DNA of 47,061 nt from a virus: IMG/VR virus record IMGVR_UViG_3300044730_000625, positions 1-47,061 of that record; one strand, written 5' to 3'. The notes beneath the pieces were generated by a model that was not told where the DNA came from, did no database searches, and saw nothing but the letters and a program-made list of their open reading frames with translations. The position numbers and the translations under genes are program-made. Below, one piece after another: positions 7,820 to 16,710 of this stretch. The stretch's first letter is position 1. Each line of letters opens with the position of its first letter.

Positions 7820-7908
7820 TTGCCACCCCTAACAATTTGTTTCACGTCTTAATTCCTGTTACCTAGTTTAACATATTTTTTCTGTCATTTCTAGTTTACT
7901 TAAAGGCC

Positions 7909-8265
7909 CTAACTTTGAATCAAAACAATCATGCTTTGTAATAATTCAATGTTTGCACCTTCAACCGTTTTGGCGGTTTCTAGGTTTGCTACAGCTAGTT
8001 CAGCGTCTTCTAACCGCAAAGCACTATCTACCGTTACCGCTACGGCTTGAAACGCCACTCGTGTAGCCAATGGTAAGGCTTTAAAGCTTTCCGCTAGTTG
8101 TAAGCGTTTTTGATCAACCGTTACAGGTGGAACAATTACTTCTTGTTTCCAGTTTTTCAATGATTCAATAAACTGCTCGCCGTCGTTGACCTCCATGTCA
8201 GAAGTCGCACAACGGTAGCCTGTGTAAGTTTTGGCTTTAGTCCCTTTTGTGATGATGTAGCCCAT
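7909..8265 (-). CDS. Hypothetical protein after tail fibre, possible fibre assembly factor
   Basis: 118 residues, start overlapping the fibre stop by one base. A short beta N-terminus (MGYIITKGTKAKTYTGYRCATS) is followed by a helical C-terminus rich in Ala, Leu and Val. Its position directly behind a fibre gene is where fibre chaperones usually sit, but no recognised tail-fibre assembly motif is present. The next 89 bases (7820-7908) hold no gene and no clear promoter or terminator. Confidence 0.45.
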   Translation of the reverse strand: MGYIITKGTKAKTYTGYRCATSDMEVNDGEQFIESLKNWKQEVIVPPVTVDQKRLQLAESFKALPLATRVAFQAVAVTVDSALRLEDAELAVANLETAKTVEGANIELLQSMIVLIQS

Positions 8266-9404
8266 TAGATTGTCCCTTTGTAATTAAACACATAACCTTG
8301 AGAGTAGACAATACCTGTACATGCCGCTGCTCCACCACCACCAGCATCGTTTCTAATTCTGAACTGGCGTGTGGTTGGATACAAAGGGATATCCGCCAAA
8401 CGTTCAGCAACCCAAGGTGAAGTAGCGAAGCTTACCCAGTTTCCAGCGGTCGAAGGATCAATGCTCAATCGACTCCAACTCCCACTACCACCTGTATCTT
8501 GATAGATACGGGCGAATAGCTTGGCGTTTAAACCATTGCAAATAGGAGGGACTGAAGAACTGGCATCTACAACATAAGGGGTAGCACTACCCATGCTTTG
8601 AGTGATAAGTACCTCATCCGCTCTTGAAGCCAACCACTCGCACCGCAACAAGCCGTCTGAATGATACATGGTGAAAGACTGTAAGGTTGCTGAACCGCTA
8701 TTAGTCTTTACCACAAAAGGCAGTAGTCGGCGAATCGTGAATCCACTAGGCAACGTGGGAGATGTTGAAGATGTTGAAGCCAAAAAGCCTGTTGCTAGAG
8801 TCGTTGGGTTTAAGATAGCGTAGATGTAATACCATGTATCTGACGCAATAGAGCCAGCATCCAACCCATTAAGCCCTGTGGTGGCAAAGTTCAACGTGGT
8901 AGAAGCACAAGTGATTAAGCTCGTGCGTAAGCTATCTAAGCAGTTTAAAGTCCCCATGGTAAGGGTCGTACCACTAGCCCATACAGGGGTAGTCCCTTGA
9001 ATAATGTCTTTGCTAATAGCTTCTAATGCGGTGGCTCTATTGCTCAAGGCATCTGTAATGACTTTGGTGGAAAGGCGTGTCCAGTTTGTGTTTACATCCG
9101 TTGGGGCGGAGTTAGTGTTATTCACCAAGCACAACCACACACTGTTTGAATGTTGTACCACGTTACCCACTAAATAAGCAGTTGTGTTATTCCACTTACT
9201 ACCACCGTTTTGTAACACATGGTTAATTTTTTCACCTAATTGTTGATCTACATAGTTCATCCATTCGGCTGGTGGCTCCTGTCCCCCTACCCAGCCTGTC
9301 TCAAAAAGCGTTGAAGGTGGCACAACCACATTGCCTACTGGTGGGTTGTTGCCCCATGTTCTTAAAAGTGTTGAGTTACCAATTTTCTCGTATGCTTCTG
9401 CCAT
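8265..9404 (-). CDS. Tail fibre protein
   Basis: 379 residues. The N-terminal ~115 residues (GWVGGQEPPAEWMNY, GEKINHVLQNG, WNNTTAYLVGNVVQHSNSVW, NWTRLS) are paralogous to the first ~110 residues of the next fibre gene, so both probably use the same attachment domain. The C-terminal part is beta-rich with Ser/Thr and ends in a Gly-rich AGGGGAA region as in adhesin tips. It probably forms a receptor-binding fibre. Confidence 0.65.
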   Translation of the reverse strand: MAEAYEKIGNSTLLRTWGNNPPVGNVVVPPSTLFETGWVGGQEPPAEWMNYVDQQLGEKINHVLQNGGSKWNNTTAYLVGNVVQHSNSVWLCLVNNTNSAPTDVNTNWTRLSTKVITDALSNRATALEAISKDIIQGTTPVWASGTTLTMGTLNCLDSLRTSLITCASTTLNFATTGLNGLDAGSIASDTWYYIYAILNPTTLATGFLASTSSTSPTLPSGFTIRRLLPFVVKTNSGSATLQSFTMYHSDGLLRCEWLASRADEVLITQSMGSATPYVVDASSSVPPICNGLNAKLFARIYQDTGGSGSWSRLSIDPSTAGNWVSFATSPWVAERLADIPLYPTTRQFRIRNDAGGGGAAACTGIVYSQGYVFNYKGTI

Positions 9405-9416
9405 TGTTTAATTTCC

Positions 9417-10184
9417 TCAACTAATTTTAATCATGTAATGAAACGCAATGTTCGTCGGCTTAATACCTGTTACCGTACCATCACTTACCGCTTTTCTAAG
9501 TGATTCAAAAAACTCGCCTATTTCGCCTTGCCCACTTCCAACAATTAAACGCCCAGCAGTACCGCCACTCGTTACTTCACCAACCCCCCAGCCGTCTCTA
9601 CTTACTGTTCCTGTTTCATTCTGCACCGTGCCTACAGGTCTACCTGTTCCAGCTCCTTGAATAAAACGGTTTTCAGTCTGTGGTAAGTTAAACGTTGTCG
9701 TTCCATCACCTACACCGTAAGTCGTCCCAATCTTTGCAAATAAAGCACTATACGTTGCACGGCTCAAAGCCTGTCCATTACACAACGCCCAGCCTGCATC
9801 AGGTGTAGCGTAAGCCGTCATCTTAATATCGCCAATGCTTGAACCTAATACATCGCTCAATAAAGGTATTCCCACCCAGTTCGCATTCCCTAAACTAGGC
9901 GTACTATTCGTCGTCCCATTTAATGCAATGTACAATCTGCCTGAATGATTCACCGCTGAACCTACCACATAAGCAGTCGTCGCATTCCATAAAGGCACAC
10001 CATTTAATAAAATATGGTTGATCTTCTTGTCCGCTTGGTTTTGAAGAAAGTTCTGCTCACTACTTGGTGGCTTCTCTGTCGGACTCCACCCTGTGTTCTT
10101 TTTTGTAGAACTTGCTTCACTTTTCGTACCCGAAAACGCCCAAGCATCAATTAAATTGGAATTGCCTATTTCTATTGTCATCAT
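9417..10184 (-). CDS. Tail fibre with phage tail collar domain
   Basis: 255 residues. The N-terminus (GWSPTEKPPSSEQNFL, DKKINHILLNG, WNATTAYVVGSAVNHSG) is paralogous to that of the adjacent fibre. It is followed from about residue 115 by a Collar domain: GDIKMTAYATPDAGWALCNGQ, YSALFAKIGTTYGVGDG, TFNLPQ and a RFIQG segment. Collar domains are found in short tail fibres that contact the cell surface. Confidence 0.75.
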   Translation of the reverse strand: MMTIEIGNSNLIDAWAFSGTKSEASSTKKNTGWSPTEKPPSSEQNFLQNQADKKINHILLNGVPLWNATTAYVVGSAVNHSGRLYIALNGTTNSTPSLGNANWVGIPLLSDVLGSSIGDIKMTAYATPDAGWALCNGQALSRATYSALFAKIGTTYGVGDGTTTFNLPQTENRFIQGAGTGRPVGTVQNETGTVSRDGWGVGEVTSGGTAGRLIVGSGQGEIGEFFESLRKAVSDGTVTGIKPTNIAFHYMIKIS

Positions 10185-10209
10185 CTCTTAATTCGTCCCT
10201 TTAAGGTTT

Positions 10210-10929
10210 TCAAACTAATTCTATCATAGCACCGCCAATTATACTAGTATTCTGCGTGCTTGAAAAACCGTCCACGTTCTCAAAAGTTCTGTCAATACTT
10301 GCAAAACCAAACGCTTTTTTATTAACATTCGGGTTTTTAGCAACAAACACTCTAATACCACTTACAATTTCTAACGTTTCTTGGGCTACATGCAATGCAA
10401 CACTATTTAAAAAATAAGGAAACACCACCAATACACTACCAACAAATGGAAAAACTTGGCTAGCCTGCCCAAAAACAATCGTTCCGTATTGTTCGTAATC
10501 CGTTACAATCCCTCTACTGTTTCTTGCAAAAATATGCCCCTTTAATACTTTTCTGTAATCAATATCATTCAAGCTCTTTGCTTCAATCGTTCCTCTGTCC
10601 CAACGTCCCCCCACCAAAGGATTGTCAATATCCCCATACCCTAAGTTTGCATCAAACACAGGGTTAGGGTCTGTATTGCTCGCAAACTGAAAAATACCTT
10701 CTTGAAAAATATCCGCATCGTTAAAACTATCAGGGCGTGGTCTCCCTACAATTTCGCCTATTTTATCAAGTTGTATTCCTTCGCTTAAATCAATATCATA
10801 AAGCGTTCTTAAAGCATCCGCCTTTTCACCCAAATCAGCATAAGGGCTGTCATACAATGCCTCAAGCAACGCTAAAAGCTGTGGTGCTTGCTTATATTGT
10901 AAAAGCAACCTTTCATAACTGCCACTCAT
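10210..10929 (-). CDS. DUF2612 baseplate/tail protein
   Basis: 239 residues. The N-terminal half (LLQYKQAPQLLALLEALYDSP, GIQLDKIGEIVGRPRPD, YRKVLKGHIFARNSRG) matches the DUF2612 family found beside baseplate J genes. It corresponds by position to the Mu/P2 gpI-like tail protein linking the wedge to the fibres. The start overlaps the stop of the baseplate J gene by one base. Confidence 0.7.
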   Translation of the reverse strand: MSGSYERLLLQYKQAPQLLALLEALYDSPYADLGEKADALRTLYDIDLSEGIQLDKIGEIVGRPRPDSFNDADIFQEGIFQFASNTDPNPVFDANLGYGDIDNPLVGGRWDRGTIEAKSLNDIDYRKVLKGHIFARNSRGIVTDYEQYGTIVFGQASQVFPFVGSVLVVFPYFLNSVALHVAQETLEIVSGIRVFVAKNPNVNKKAFGFASIDRTFENVDGFSSTQNTSIIGGAMIELV

Positions 10930-12305
10930 TAAGGGGTCTCCGTTACTGTTATGTCCACTTCACGAATTACAACCAACTGGTTTTTAGCAACACTCAATGT
11001 ACTCGTACTGGCGTTAATCGTCAACGTGTCTACTTGGAATCCCTGCACCACGTTAATCGCACTAAACACACGGCTATGAACCAAGTCTTGCCCCATTTGA
11101 AAAGTCGCACCATACGCAACCAACGCCTGTTTAATCTGTGCTACACCGTCCGCAGGAAAGGTATTATCCTCTGTTGTCGTGTAAGTCAACACAATCAAAG
11201 GGTTCACTTCTGTAGGTCTATCAAAACGTGCAATTAAACTCAATCCTGTGTAAGGGCTTGTGTATGTTCCACTCTGCAAACCTCTCGTACCAATGCCTGC
11301 ACTATTATTTAACACAATCGCCTTTACAATATCCGCACTAGCACCGCCATTTACTACCGCCCAAATGTAATGAGCAGGTGTGCCATCCGCATCGGTTACA
11401 TCCGTGTTATTCTCAAAAACAATCGCTTGTTTCACATTTTCAACAGCCAATATCGCCTTAATAATGCTTTTTTCTAAACTTGCCGTGCGTCTTAAACGTA
11501 ACTCCGCATCCGTCTCTAAATCTTGCCCCTCAATTCCTACCTTTAAATTGTTGATCCTTCCCCAACCACTTACAGGCGTTTGTATCGTGTCTATGGCTTC
11601 AATCGGCACATTTAAAGAACCCTTTTCTAACGCTTCTAAAGCCATGCTTGTGCCAATCTCTTCAAAAGTCATATTGCCAGTTATGTCTACTGCAAAGTTC
11701 GTGTTCAAATTATACAACCGCAACACGTCCCCTGTTACTTGCTTTGTTACCGCTGTACTTGTAATTGCCGTCTGTAAGCCTAACGCAATGCTGTTTAACG
11801 TAGGCGTTCCTGTTGCTACAAAACTATAAGCCGTGCCGTTAATCGTCACCGTGTAAGTCCCTGTTACCGCTGAACTCGCCCTTACACTTACATCTCTTGC
11901 ACTTGCCTTGTCAATGGTTACATCATCAACGCTTACAAACGTCTTATTCGCTAAAGAATCTAACGCCTCTTGCCCTGCTTCTAAAAATGTCCCCTGTATC
12001 CCATAAGCTATCGCATCCACCGTTGAAGCAGTCGCTGGCTGTCTCACCACGTTCGTTAATGCACAAACCCGATCTAAACTAATACCACTGGCTGAATCAG
12101 GGTAAGCGTTCAAATAAATGTCATTTAACCATGCCCACATTTCCGCCCATATTTCACTTGAAATACCCACCAGTTGTCCAAACACGCTTTGTGAACGTAA
12201 ATCAATATCTACGCCAAACTTTGCTTGTAAAGCTTGCTCAAGCTCCAGCTTTTGTTCTTCTAGTGTTTTAGGATTAAATCCTTCAGGTGTCAATCCAAAT
12301 GTCAT
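10929..12305 (-). CDS. Baseplate J-like wedge protein
   Basis: 458 residues. The N-terminus (FGLTPEGFNPKTLEEQKLELEQALQAKFG and SQSVFGQLVGISSEIWAEMW) and the middle (GWGRINNLKVGIEGQDLETDAELRLRR) are characteristic of the BaseplateJ family, which forms the baseplate wedge of contractile tails. It lies between the gp25-like gene (4-base overlap) and DUF2612. The length is usual for the family in this phage group. Confidence 0.85.
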   Translation of the reverse strand: MTFGLTPEGFNPKTLEEQKLELEQALQAKFGVDIDLRSQSVFGQLVGISSEIWAEMWAWLNDIYLNAYPDSASGISLDRVCALTNVVRQPATASTVDAIAYGIQGTFLEAGQEALDSLANKTFVSVDDVTIDKASARDVSVRASSAVTGTYTVTINGTAYSFVATGTPTLNSIALGLQTAITSTAVTKQVTGDVLRLYNLNTNFAVDITGNMTFEEIGTSMALEALEKGSLNVPIEAIDTIQTPVSGWGRINNLKVGIEGQDLETDAELRLRRTASLEKSIIKAILAVENVKQAIVFENNTDVTDADGTPAHYIWAVVNGGASADIVKAIVLNNSAGIGTRGLQSGTYTSPYTGLSLIARFDRPTEVNPLIVLTYTTTEDNTFPADGVAQIKQALVAYGATFQMGQDLVHSRVFSAINVVQGFQVDTLTINASTSTLSVAKNQLVVIREVDITVTETP

Positions 12306-12655
12306 ACTGTCAACACCTCCGTTATTATACCTTCAGTCGATTCTACTACAAACTCAAGCGTGCCTTTTCGTGTTCTTGCATCCACTGTAAAAGACAAGCT
12401 ATTTAATTTTTCTACACCTTGCGTGTTTAAAATCTCTCTAATGTAAAGTTGTTTAATTCTGTTTTGTGTCGTGGCTTTCGTCAAAATCTCGTTAAAATAT
12501 GGTAAGCCTACGCTTGTGTCTAAAAACCATTCGCCTTGTAATGTTAGCAAGTTCTGTTTTAGTCGTTGTCTAACCAAGTCCGCACCACGCACCAATGCTA
12601 AATCACGGCGTTTTAAAACTAAATCGTGTGTTTCTAAATCAAGCAATAAGTCCAT
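12302..12655 (-). CDS. gp25-like baseplate wedge protein
   Basis: 117 residues. VRGADLVRQRLKQNLLTLQGEWFLDTSVGLPYFNEIL fits the small baseplate wedge component of the gp25/W/DUF2634 type. These proteins prime sheath polymerisation on the baseplate. The gene overlaps its neighbours by 1 and 4 bases. The assignment rests on the LLTLxGEWFLDxxxGLPY pattern and on gene order. Confidence 0.65.
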   Translation of the reverse strand: MDLLLDLETHDLVLKRRDLALVRGADLVRQRLKQNLLTLQGEWFLDTSVGLPYFNEILTKATTQNRIKQLYIREILNTQGVEKLNSLSFTVDARTRKGTLEFVVESTEGIITEVLTV

Positions 12656-13281
12656 TATTGTGCGTTTCCTGTTATGCCACCGCCTGTTGTAACACCGCCA
12701 TGCTTGTGCGTGTTAAAGGGTATGCCTCCAATGTTAGCACCCCCTGTAATTGTAACATTTCCGTTGAATGTTGTCGAACTAGCATTTACTGTAAGGGCTG
12801 GCGTGTTTACCGTAACCGCCCCACCAGTAACCACAATGCCTGTTTCTGTCAACAAAATTTCACTTGTGCCGTGCTTTAATGAAAGCCCAACCAAGCTACT
12901 AGGTCGTAAACCATGCGTCTGCGGAAAGAATACCGCATCCGTTAAATTGTGCCGTCTTTCGGATTGTGGCTCACTTTCATCTAAGCCCACAGCCCACTTG
13001 GCTATGTCCCAGTCACAAAAGACCACTAAGCCATAATCTCCACGCTTTAAAGGAAAGGTAACGCTTGTTGTCAATGTGGATAACCACATAACAGGCACGC
13101 TCGTTATAACAGGTATTTCAAAAACGCTCTCATCCTGCCTCACTTGCGGTATGGCTATTTTTACATCCACCAAGCTTTTAGTCGCATCGTAACTTTCAAT
13201 TCTAGCAGGCATCGCTACACGCATGGTTTCAAATATATTCGTGTTGTTACGTTTTATAAACTCAATGTTATTTTGACTCAT
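12655..13281 (-). CDS. Gp138-type membrane-puncturing spike protein
   Basis: 208 residues. The N-terminal OB-like domain matches Gp138_N (ARIESYDATKSLVDVKIAIP and FPLKRGDYGLVVFCDWDI). A repetitive beta region (TVNTPALTVNASSTTFNGNVTITGG) then forms a probable beta-helical needle. The C-terminal THKHGG is expected to bind a metal ion at the tip, as in short central spikes. It overlaps the baseplate hub gene by 14 bases. Confidence 0.75.
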   Translation of the reverse strand: MSQNNIEFIKRNNTNIFETMRVAMPARIESYDATKSLVDVKIAIPQVRQDESVFEIPVITSVPVMWLSTLTTSVTFPLKRGDYGLVVFCDWDIAKWAVGLDESEPQSERRHNLTDAVFFPQTHGLRPSSLVGLSLKHGTSEILLTETGIVVTGGAVTVNTPALTVNASSTTFNGNVTITGGANIGGIPFNTHKHGGVTTGGGITGNAQ

Positions 13282-14134
13282 AAACAGTAGCCCTCGTTAT
13301 GTATTCACCGCCCCTAGTGCTTCCTAAATGTTCTACTTGATCCACCACAAAAACACCATTTACAAAACGGCTCTGTATCTCTATTTTATCAAAAGGGTTT
13401 AAATTAGGTCGCATTAACATAGTCACTTGGTAACCCTTGGGTTCAATTTGCTTTTTTATAATTCTTTCCGTTGTGGCTACTTCATCTAAAACTTCGGGCT
13501 GTGCCAATAATCCATTCTCGGGGCTTATCACAAACCTAGTCGTTCCTAGTCCCTCTCCACGCTTTACAACAACCAGTTCGTTATCCACAATACCCCAACT
13601 GGCTTTAGCAATGCTTGTAAGGTCGTCTAATGCCCCTGTAAGCTTTCCTGAATGGGTGTAGCCTGACAATAAAGGGATATTTAACCTTAACCCCACCAAG
13701 CGTATTTTTAAGCCCGCCTGCTTGGCTATAATTTCAATGCCACGCCTTACTGTTTGCTTAGGGGCTAAACTTACTTTTATTTCCTTGTCTTTCATGGCAA
13801 TTAAGCCGTCTAAACTTAATATCTCGGTTACACTATCAGGCGGTTGCCAATTCGTCACTCGTCGTGAAACATCCATACGCATTACAAGCGTTCGTTCCTC
13901 ACCATAACCTGTCAATACTTCAATTCTATTGTTTGCTTTTATAAAATTGCGTGTCGTCTCACTCAAGTTCTTAATACGCACACTGGCTTCATTTGGCGTT
14001 GTGCTTCTATCCTTACGGCAAGTAAACTCAATGTCTAATTCCTCATTGATCACTAGCGTGTCATTCTTGCCTATAATTCTTACTTCAATGTGGCGGTTAA
14101 ATTGCTTCGTCATAACACAATACCACCTTGCCAC
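13268..14134 (-). CDS. Baseplate hub protein (gp27/gpD-like)
   Basis: 288 residues. Repeated beta modules (DIEFTCRKDRSTTPNEASVRIKNLS and NRIEVLTGYGEERTLVMRMDVSR) are typical of phage hub proteins related to T4 gp27 and P2 gpD. It lies between the baseplate plug and the spike and overlaps both, which supports hub function. The exact family name is inferred from context. Confidence 0.6.
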   Translation of the reverse strand: MARWYCVMTKQFNRHIEVRIIGKNDTLVINEELDIEFTCRKDRSTTPNEASVRIKNLSETTRNFIKANNRIEVLTGYGEERTLVMRMDVSRRVTNWQPPDSVTEILSLDGLIAMKDKEIKVSLAPKQTVRRGIEIIAKQAGLKIRLVGLRLNIPLLSGYTHSGKLTGALDDLTSIAKASWGIVDNELVVVKRGEGLGTTRFVISPENGLLAQPEVLDEVATTERIIKKQIEPKGYQVTMLMRPNLNPFDKIEIQSRFVNGVFVVDQVEHLGSTRGGEYITRATVYESK

Positions 14135-14423
14135 TTTTTAAATCGTCAGGGGTTGGGTAATCGCCCTCTATCTCGCCTTGGGCTACAAAAAATAACACAC
14201 CTTCAACGCCTGTACCGCTTCTAAACGCATAACGTGTGCCTAATACGGCTTTCATGCCTATTTCTACTGGCGTATCATCCGCCAACAACAAATCAAGCAT
14301 AAAATAAGGGGCTACATTCGGCGGATTCATTACACGCCCTTGTATCTTATAAGTCACGTCGTCTAATTCAATTTCATAAACCCAGTCGTCTAAATTGGGG
14401 AATGGTAAAGTTAATAATGCCAT
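14097..14423 (-). CDS. Baseplate plug-like protein
   Basis: 108 residues, beta-rich (DDWVYEIELDDVTYKIQG, FMLDLLLADDTPVEIGMKAVLGTRYAFR). This matches the small plug-family proteins coded between the Dit-like and hub genes in this phage group. It overlaps the hub gene by 38 bases and touches the upstream stop by one base. It probably helps seal the central channel of the baseplate. That role is inherited from the family, not visible here. Confidence 0.5.
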   Translation of the reverse strand: MALLTLPFPNLDDWVYEIELDDVTYKIQGRVMNPPNVAPYFMLDLLLADDTPVEIGMKAVLGTRYAFRSGTGVEGVLFFVAQGEIEGDYPTPDDLKSGKVVLCYDEAI

Positions 14424-14992
14424 TATGCACCCCCCGCCACGCTTAATTGCTCTAATGTGCCACTGGCTTTCGTCTGTATGCTTTCATTCGCTATAGTGCC
14501 TTGCTTACGCCCTACGTTTGCACGTTTACGCTTGTCTTTCTGAAAAACACTGTCCTTAATCTCCACTTGCACCATGTCCACATTAAACTTAATCGAATCA
14601 CCGTCTGCATTTTCTCTAGGGATTGATATGTTCGTTACCACCATGTTTGCAAACGTCTCAAGCCCTGTTACTACATCCACTGCTTGCTTTGCTTTCCATA
14701 AATCTCTTAATGCCTCATACGCCTCAAGCCGTGCAGAAGTAATAGGGCTATTGTTTTGTTTTTGGCGTTCTAAACGCTGGGGGTCACTATCACTTATAAT
14801 CGCTTCTAGCCTTAATTGCAAAGGCTCGCTGTATACATGGTCACTAATGCTTTCGCCTGTTTCAATCGGCGATTGTGTCACATTGTTACTCATGGTTATG
14901 TCTTCGCTCATTACGCAATCAAGTTCAAGAAAGCCAATCTTCTTTTTTAAGTTCTGTTGTGTTACATCCAGCAAGGCTACTTTAATTGCCAT
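14423..14992 (-). CDS. Dit-like baseplate protein
   Basis: 189 residues. The N-terminus (MAIKVALLDVTQQNLKKKIGFLELDC) and the middle (ESISDHVYSEPLQLRLEAIISD) resemble Dit-like N-terminal domains, which form the ring joining tube and baseplate. A helix-rich and a beta C-terminal part follow. It directly follows the tape measure gene with a one-base overlap, the normal place for a distal tail protein. Confidence 0.55.
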   Translation of the reverse strand: MAIKVALLDVTQQNLKKKIGFLELDCVMSEDITMSNNVTQSPIETGESISDHVYSEPLQLRLEAIISDSDPQRLERQKQNNSPITSARLEAYEALRDLWKAKQAVDVVTGLETFANMVVTNISIPRENADGDSIKFNVDMVQVEIKDSVFQKDKRKRANVGRKQGTIANESIQTKASGTLEQLSVAGGA

Positions 14993-16710
14993 TATTGCAT
15001 AGCTCCCCCTAGGGTAAGTGGCAATATACCAGCTACTTCCTTAGCAATTCCTTTGGGGTTTGAACCTGTAATGTTAAATACGTTATTGCTCGTTATTTTT
15101 ACATTCTTAGTTGTCGGGCTTTGGAAAAATTGCCCTTGTGAATAACCCTTTGGTAGGTTAGAAGTTAATGGTTGCGAAGTTCCTGTAATTCTTGGCATTA
15201 TTTCTTTTCTAGTTTGACTTGCCCCAAGTCTATTGCGTGAACTACCACCACCACTATAATTATTTTCATAAGGTGTGTTAAATTGATCTAAAAGCCCTAG
15301 TGTGGCTTTAATTGTTTTTGACAACAAGCCAAACTTGGTTTCTAAATAAATAACCACCATAGCGAGTGCCATAAAAACCCTAATTTTTGGGTCAAGGTTT
15401 AAAACCCACATAATGCCTTGAAATACTTTCAAAACTCCATTAAATAAATTAAACCCTACCACAAGCAAGGTTATGGCACTCGCTATCGCAATAAGGGCTG
15501 GTGCCATATCTTTTACAATTTTTAGTATCGTTCCACCATGTTTATTTAACCAATCCATAGCAGGCTGTAGCTTGTCTAACCCTAGTATTATTGCGTCTAG
15601 TCCTTTTTCTAAAGTTTTAAACACAACTTTAATTACTTTGCCTACAACTTCTTTATTTTTAACTAAAAACTTGTTTAAAAAGTCCATTTTATCATATAGA
15701 TTTTGAAAAAACCTATTGGCAGGCTCAAGCTGATCCTCTAAGGCAAGTCCCAACTGTAAAAAGGAGTTCATAAACTTGTTTTGAATACGTTGAAATGTAA
15801 TAGGGAACTTTTCAAAAGCTTTTGTTGCGTCTTCTTCTGCTTTTAAAATAGCATCAAATAATTCTCGCCCTGTTATTGAACCTGTTTTTCTTGCATCTTT
15901 AATAAATGATTGTAATTTACTTGCGGTCATCCCCATTGATTTTGCTATTGCTTGGTGTAAAGCTGGTAATTGTTCTACCACCGAACGATATTCATCTGCT
16001 TGCACTCTTGCACTTCCTAACGCTTGCCCTAGTTGTAATAAACCACCTTGTTGTGAAGCTGTTGGTGTTCCACCCATAATTGCCAATTTTGAAACTGTCC
16101 TTACTGCACGCATTGTGCTTTCAGGATTAGCATTTAAATCTACAGCACTCATTTGTATTTTATTATGCAATGAAGTAATTGTTTCTACATCTTGCCCTGT
16201 TTGTGTTGACAAGCCAAGTAATTCTTTAAAACGCCCTCTTGCTTGGGCTTTGCTTCCACCTGTTGCTGTTTGCACCCTTGCAACGCCCATATTTATTTTA
16301 TCGTTTACGTTAATAATAGCAAACGCTACTGCTGAAAAGGCTGCCTGTATTGCTGCGGCAGTTGCTATAGCCTTAGTGCCAAAGCTTTGTAGGTTGCTCA
16401 TGCCTTCTTGGAAAGAACGGCTTTTGGCTTGCTCTGTTTTTTTCTCAAGCATGGCATGGCGTGCCATTTCCTTTTCTTTCCACTTCAAATAACGCATCTG
16501 CATTCTAGTGCGTGCTTCATTTTCTCTTTGTTCAGCCTTTGCCCGCTTCTCTGCTTCTTTTTGTTTACTTTTAGTAATGGCTTCTTCTGTTTTTTCAAAG
16601 CTTTTTTTCTGTTTACTTAAAATCTCATTAGTTTTAGCGGTGGACTTTTTCAACACCGCATCATCTATTTTAAACGCTATTTTTACGATTAACTCTCTAA
16701 GGGTTGCCAT
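14992..16710 (-). CDS. Tail tape measure protein
   Basis: 572 residues from ATG 16710, chosen because AGGAA lies eight bases upstream; a TTG six codons earlier has no suitable SD. There is a Lys/Glu-rich coiled coil (about 15-95), then an Ala/Gly-rich segment and the core typical of TMP_2-type tape measures (ATGGSKAQARGRFKELLGLS and LGQALGSARVQADEYRSVVEQLP). A hydrophobic pair of segments follows (about 400-450). The tail length predicted from about 570 residues is short. The start overlaps the frameshifted chaperone. Confidence 0.8.
   Translation of the reverse strand: MATLRELIVKIAFKIDDAVLKKSTAKTNEILSKQKKSFEKTEEAITKSKQKEAEKRAKAEQRENEARTRMQMRYLKWKEKEMARHAMLEKKTEQAKSRSFQEGMSNLQSFGTKAIATAAAIQAAFSAVAFAIINVNDKINMGVARVQTATGGSKAQARGRFKELLGLSTQTGQDVETITSLHNKIQMSAVDLNANPESTMRAVRTVSKLAIMGGTPTASQQGGLLQLGQALGSARVQADEYRSVVEQLPALHQAIAKSMGMTASKLQSFIKDARKTGSITGRELFDAILKAEEDATKAFEKFPITFQRIQNKFMNSFLQLGLALEDQLEPANRFFQNLYDKMDFLNKFLVKNKEVVGKVIKVVFKTLEKGLDAIILGLDKLQPAMDWLNKHGGTILKIVKDMAPALIAIASAITLLVVGFNLFNGVLKVFQGIMWVLNLDPKIRVFMALAMVVIYLETKFGLLSKTIKATLGLLDQFNTPYENNYSGGGSSRNRLGASQTRKEIMPRITGTSQPLTSNLPKGYSQGQFFQSPTTKNVKITSNNVFNITGSNPKGIAKEVAGILPLTLGGAMQ

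Noticed and set aside
7820-7908. Late internal promoter before the BppU-fibre group
   Set aside because: ATGACA and TATGTT-like words occur but with wrong spacing; no convincing promoter or terminator.
8651-8660. Neisseria DNA uptake sequence GCCGTCTGAA
   Set aside because: Only a single occurrence was noticed, inside a coding region; expected by chance and no basis for a host claim.
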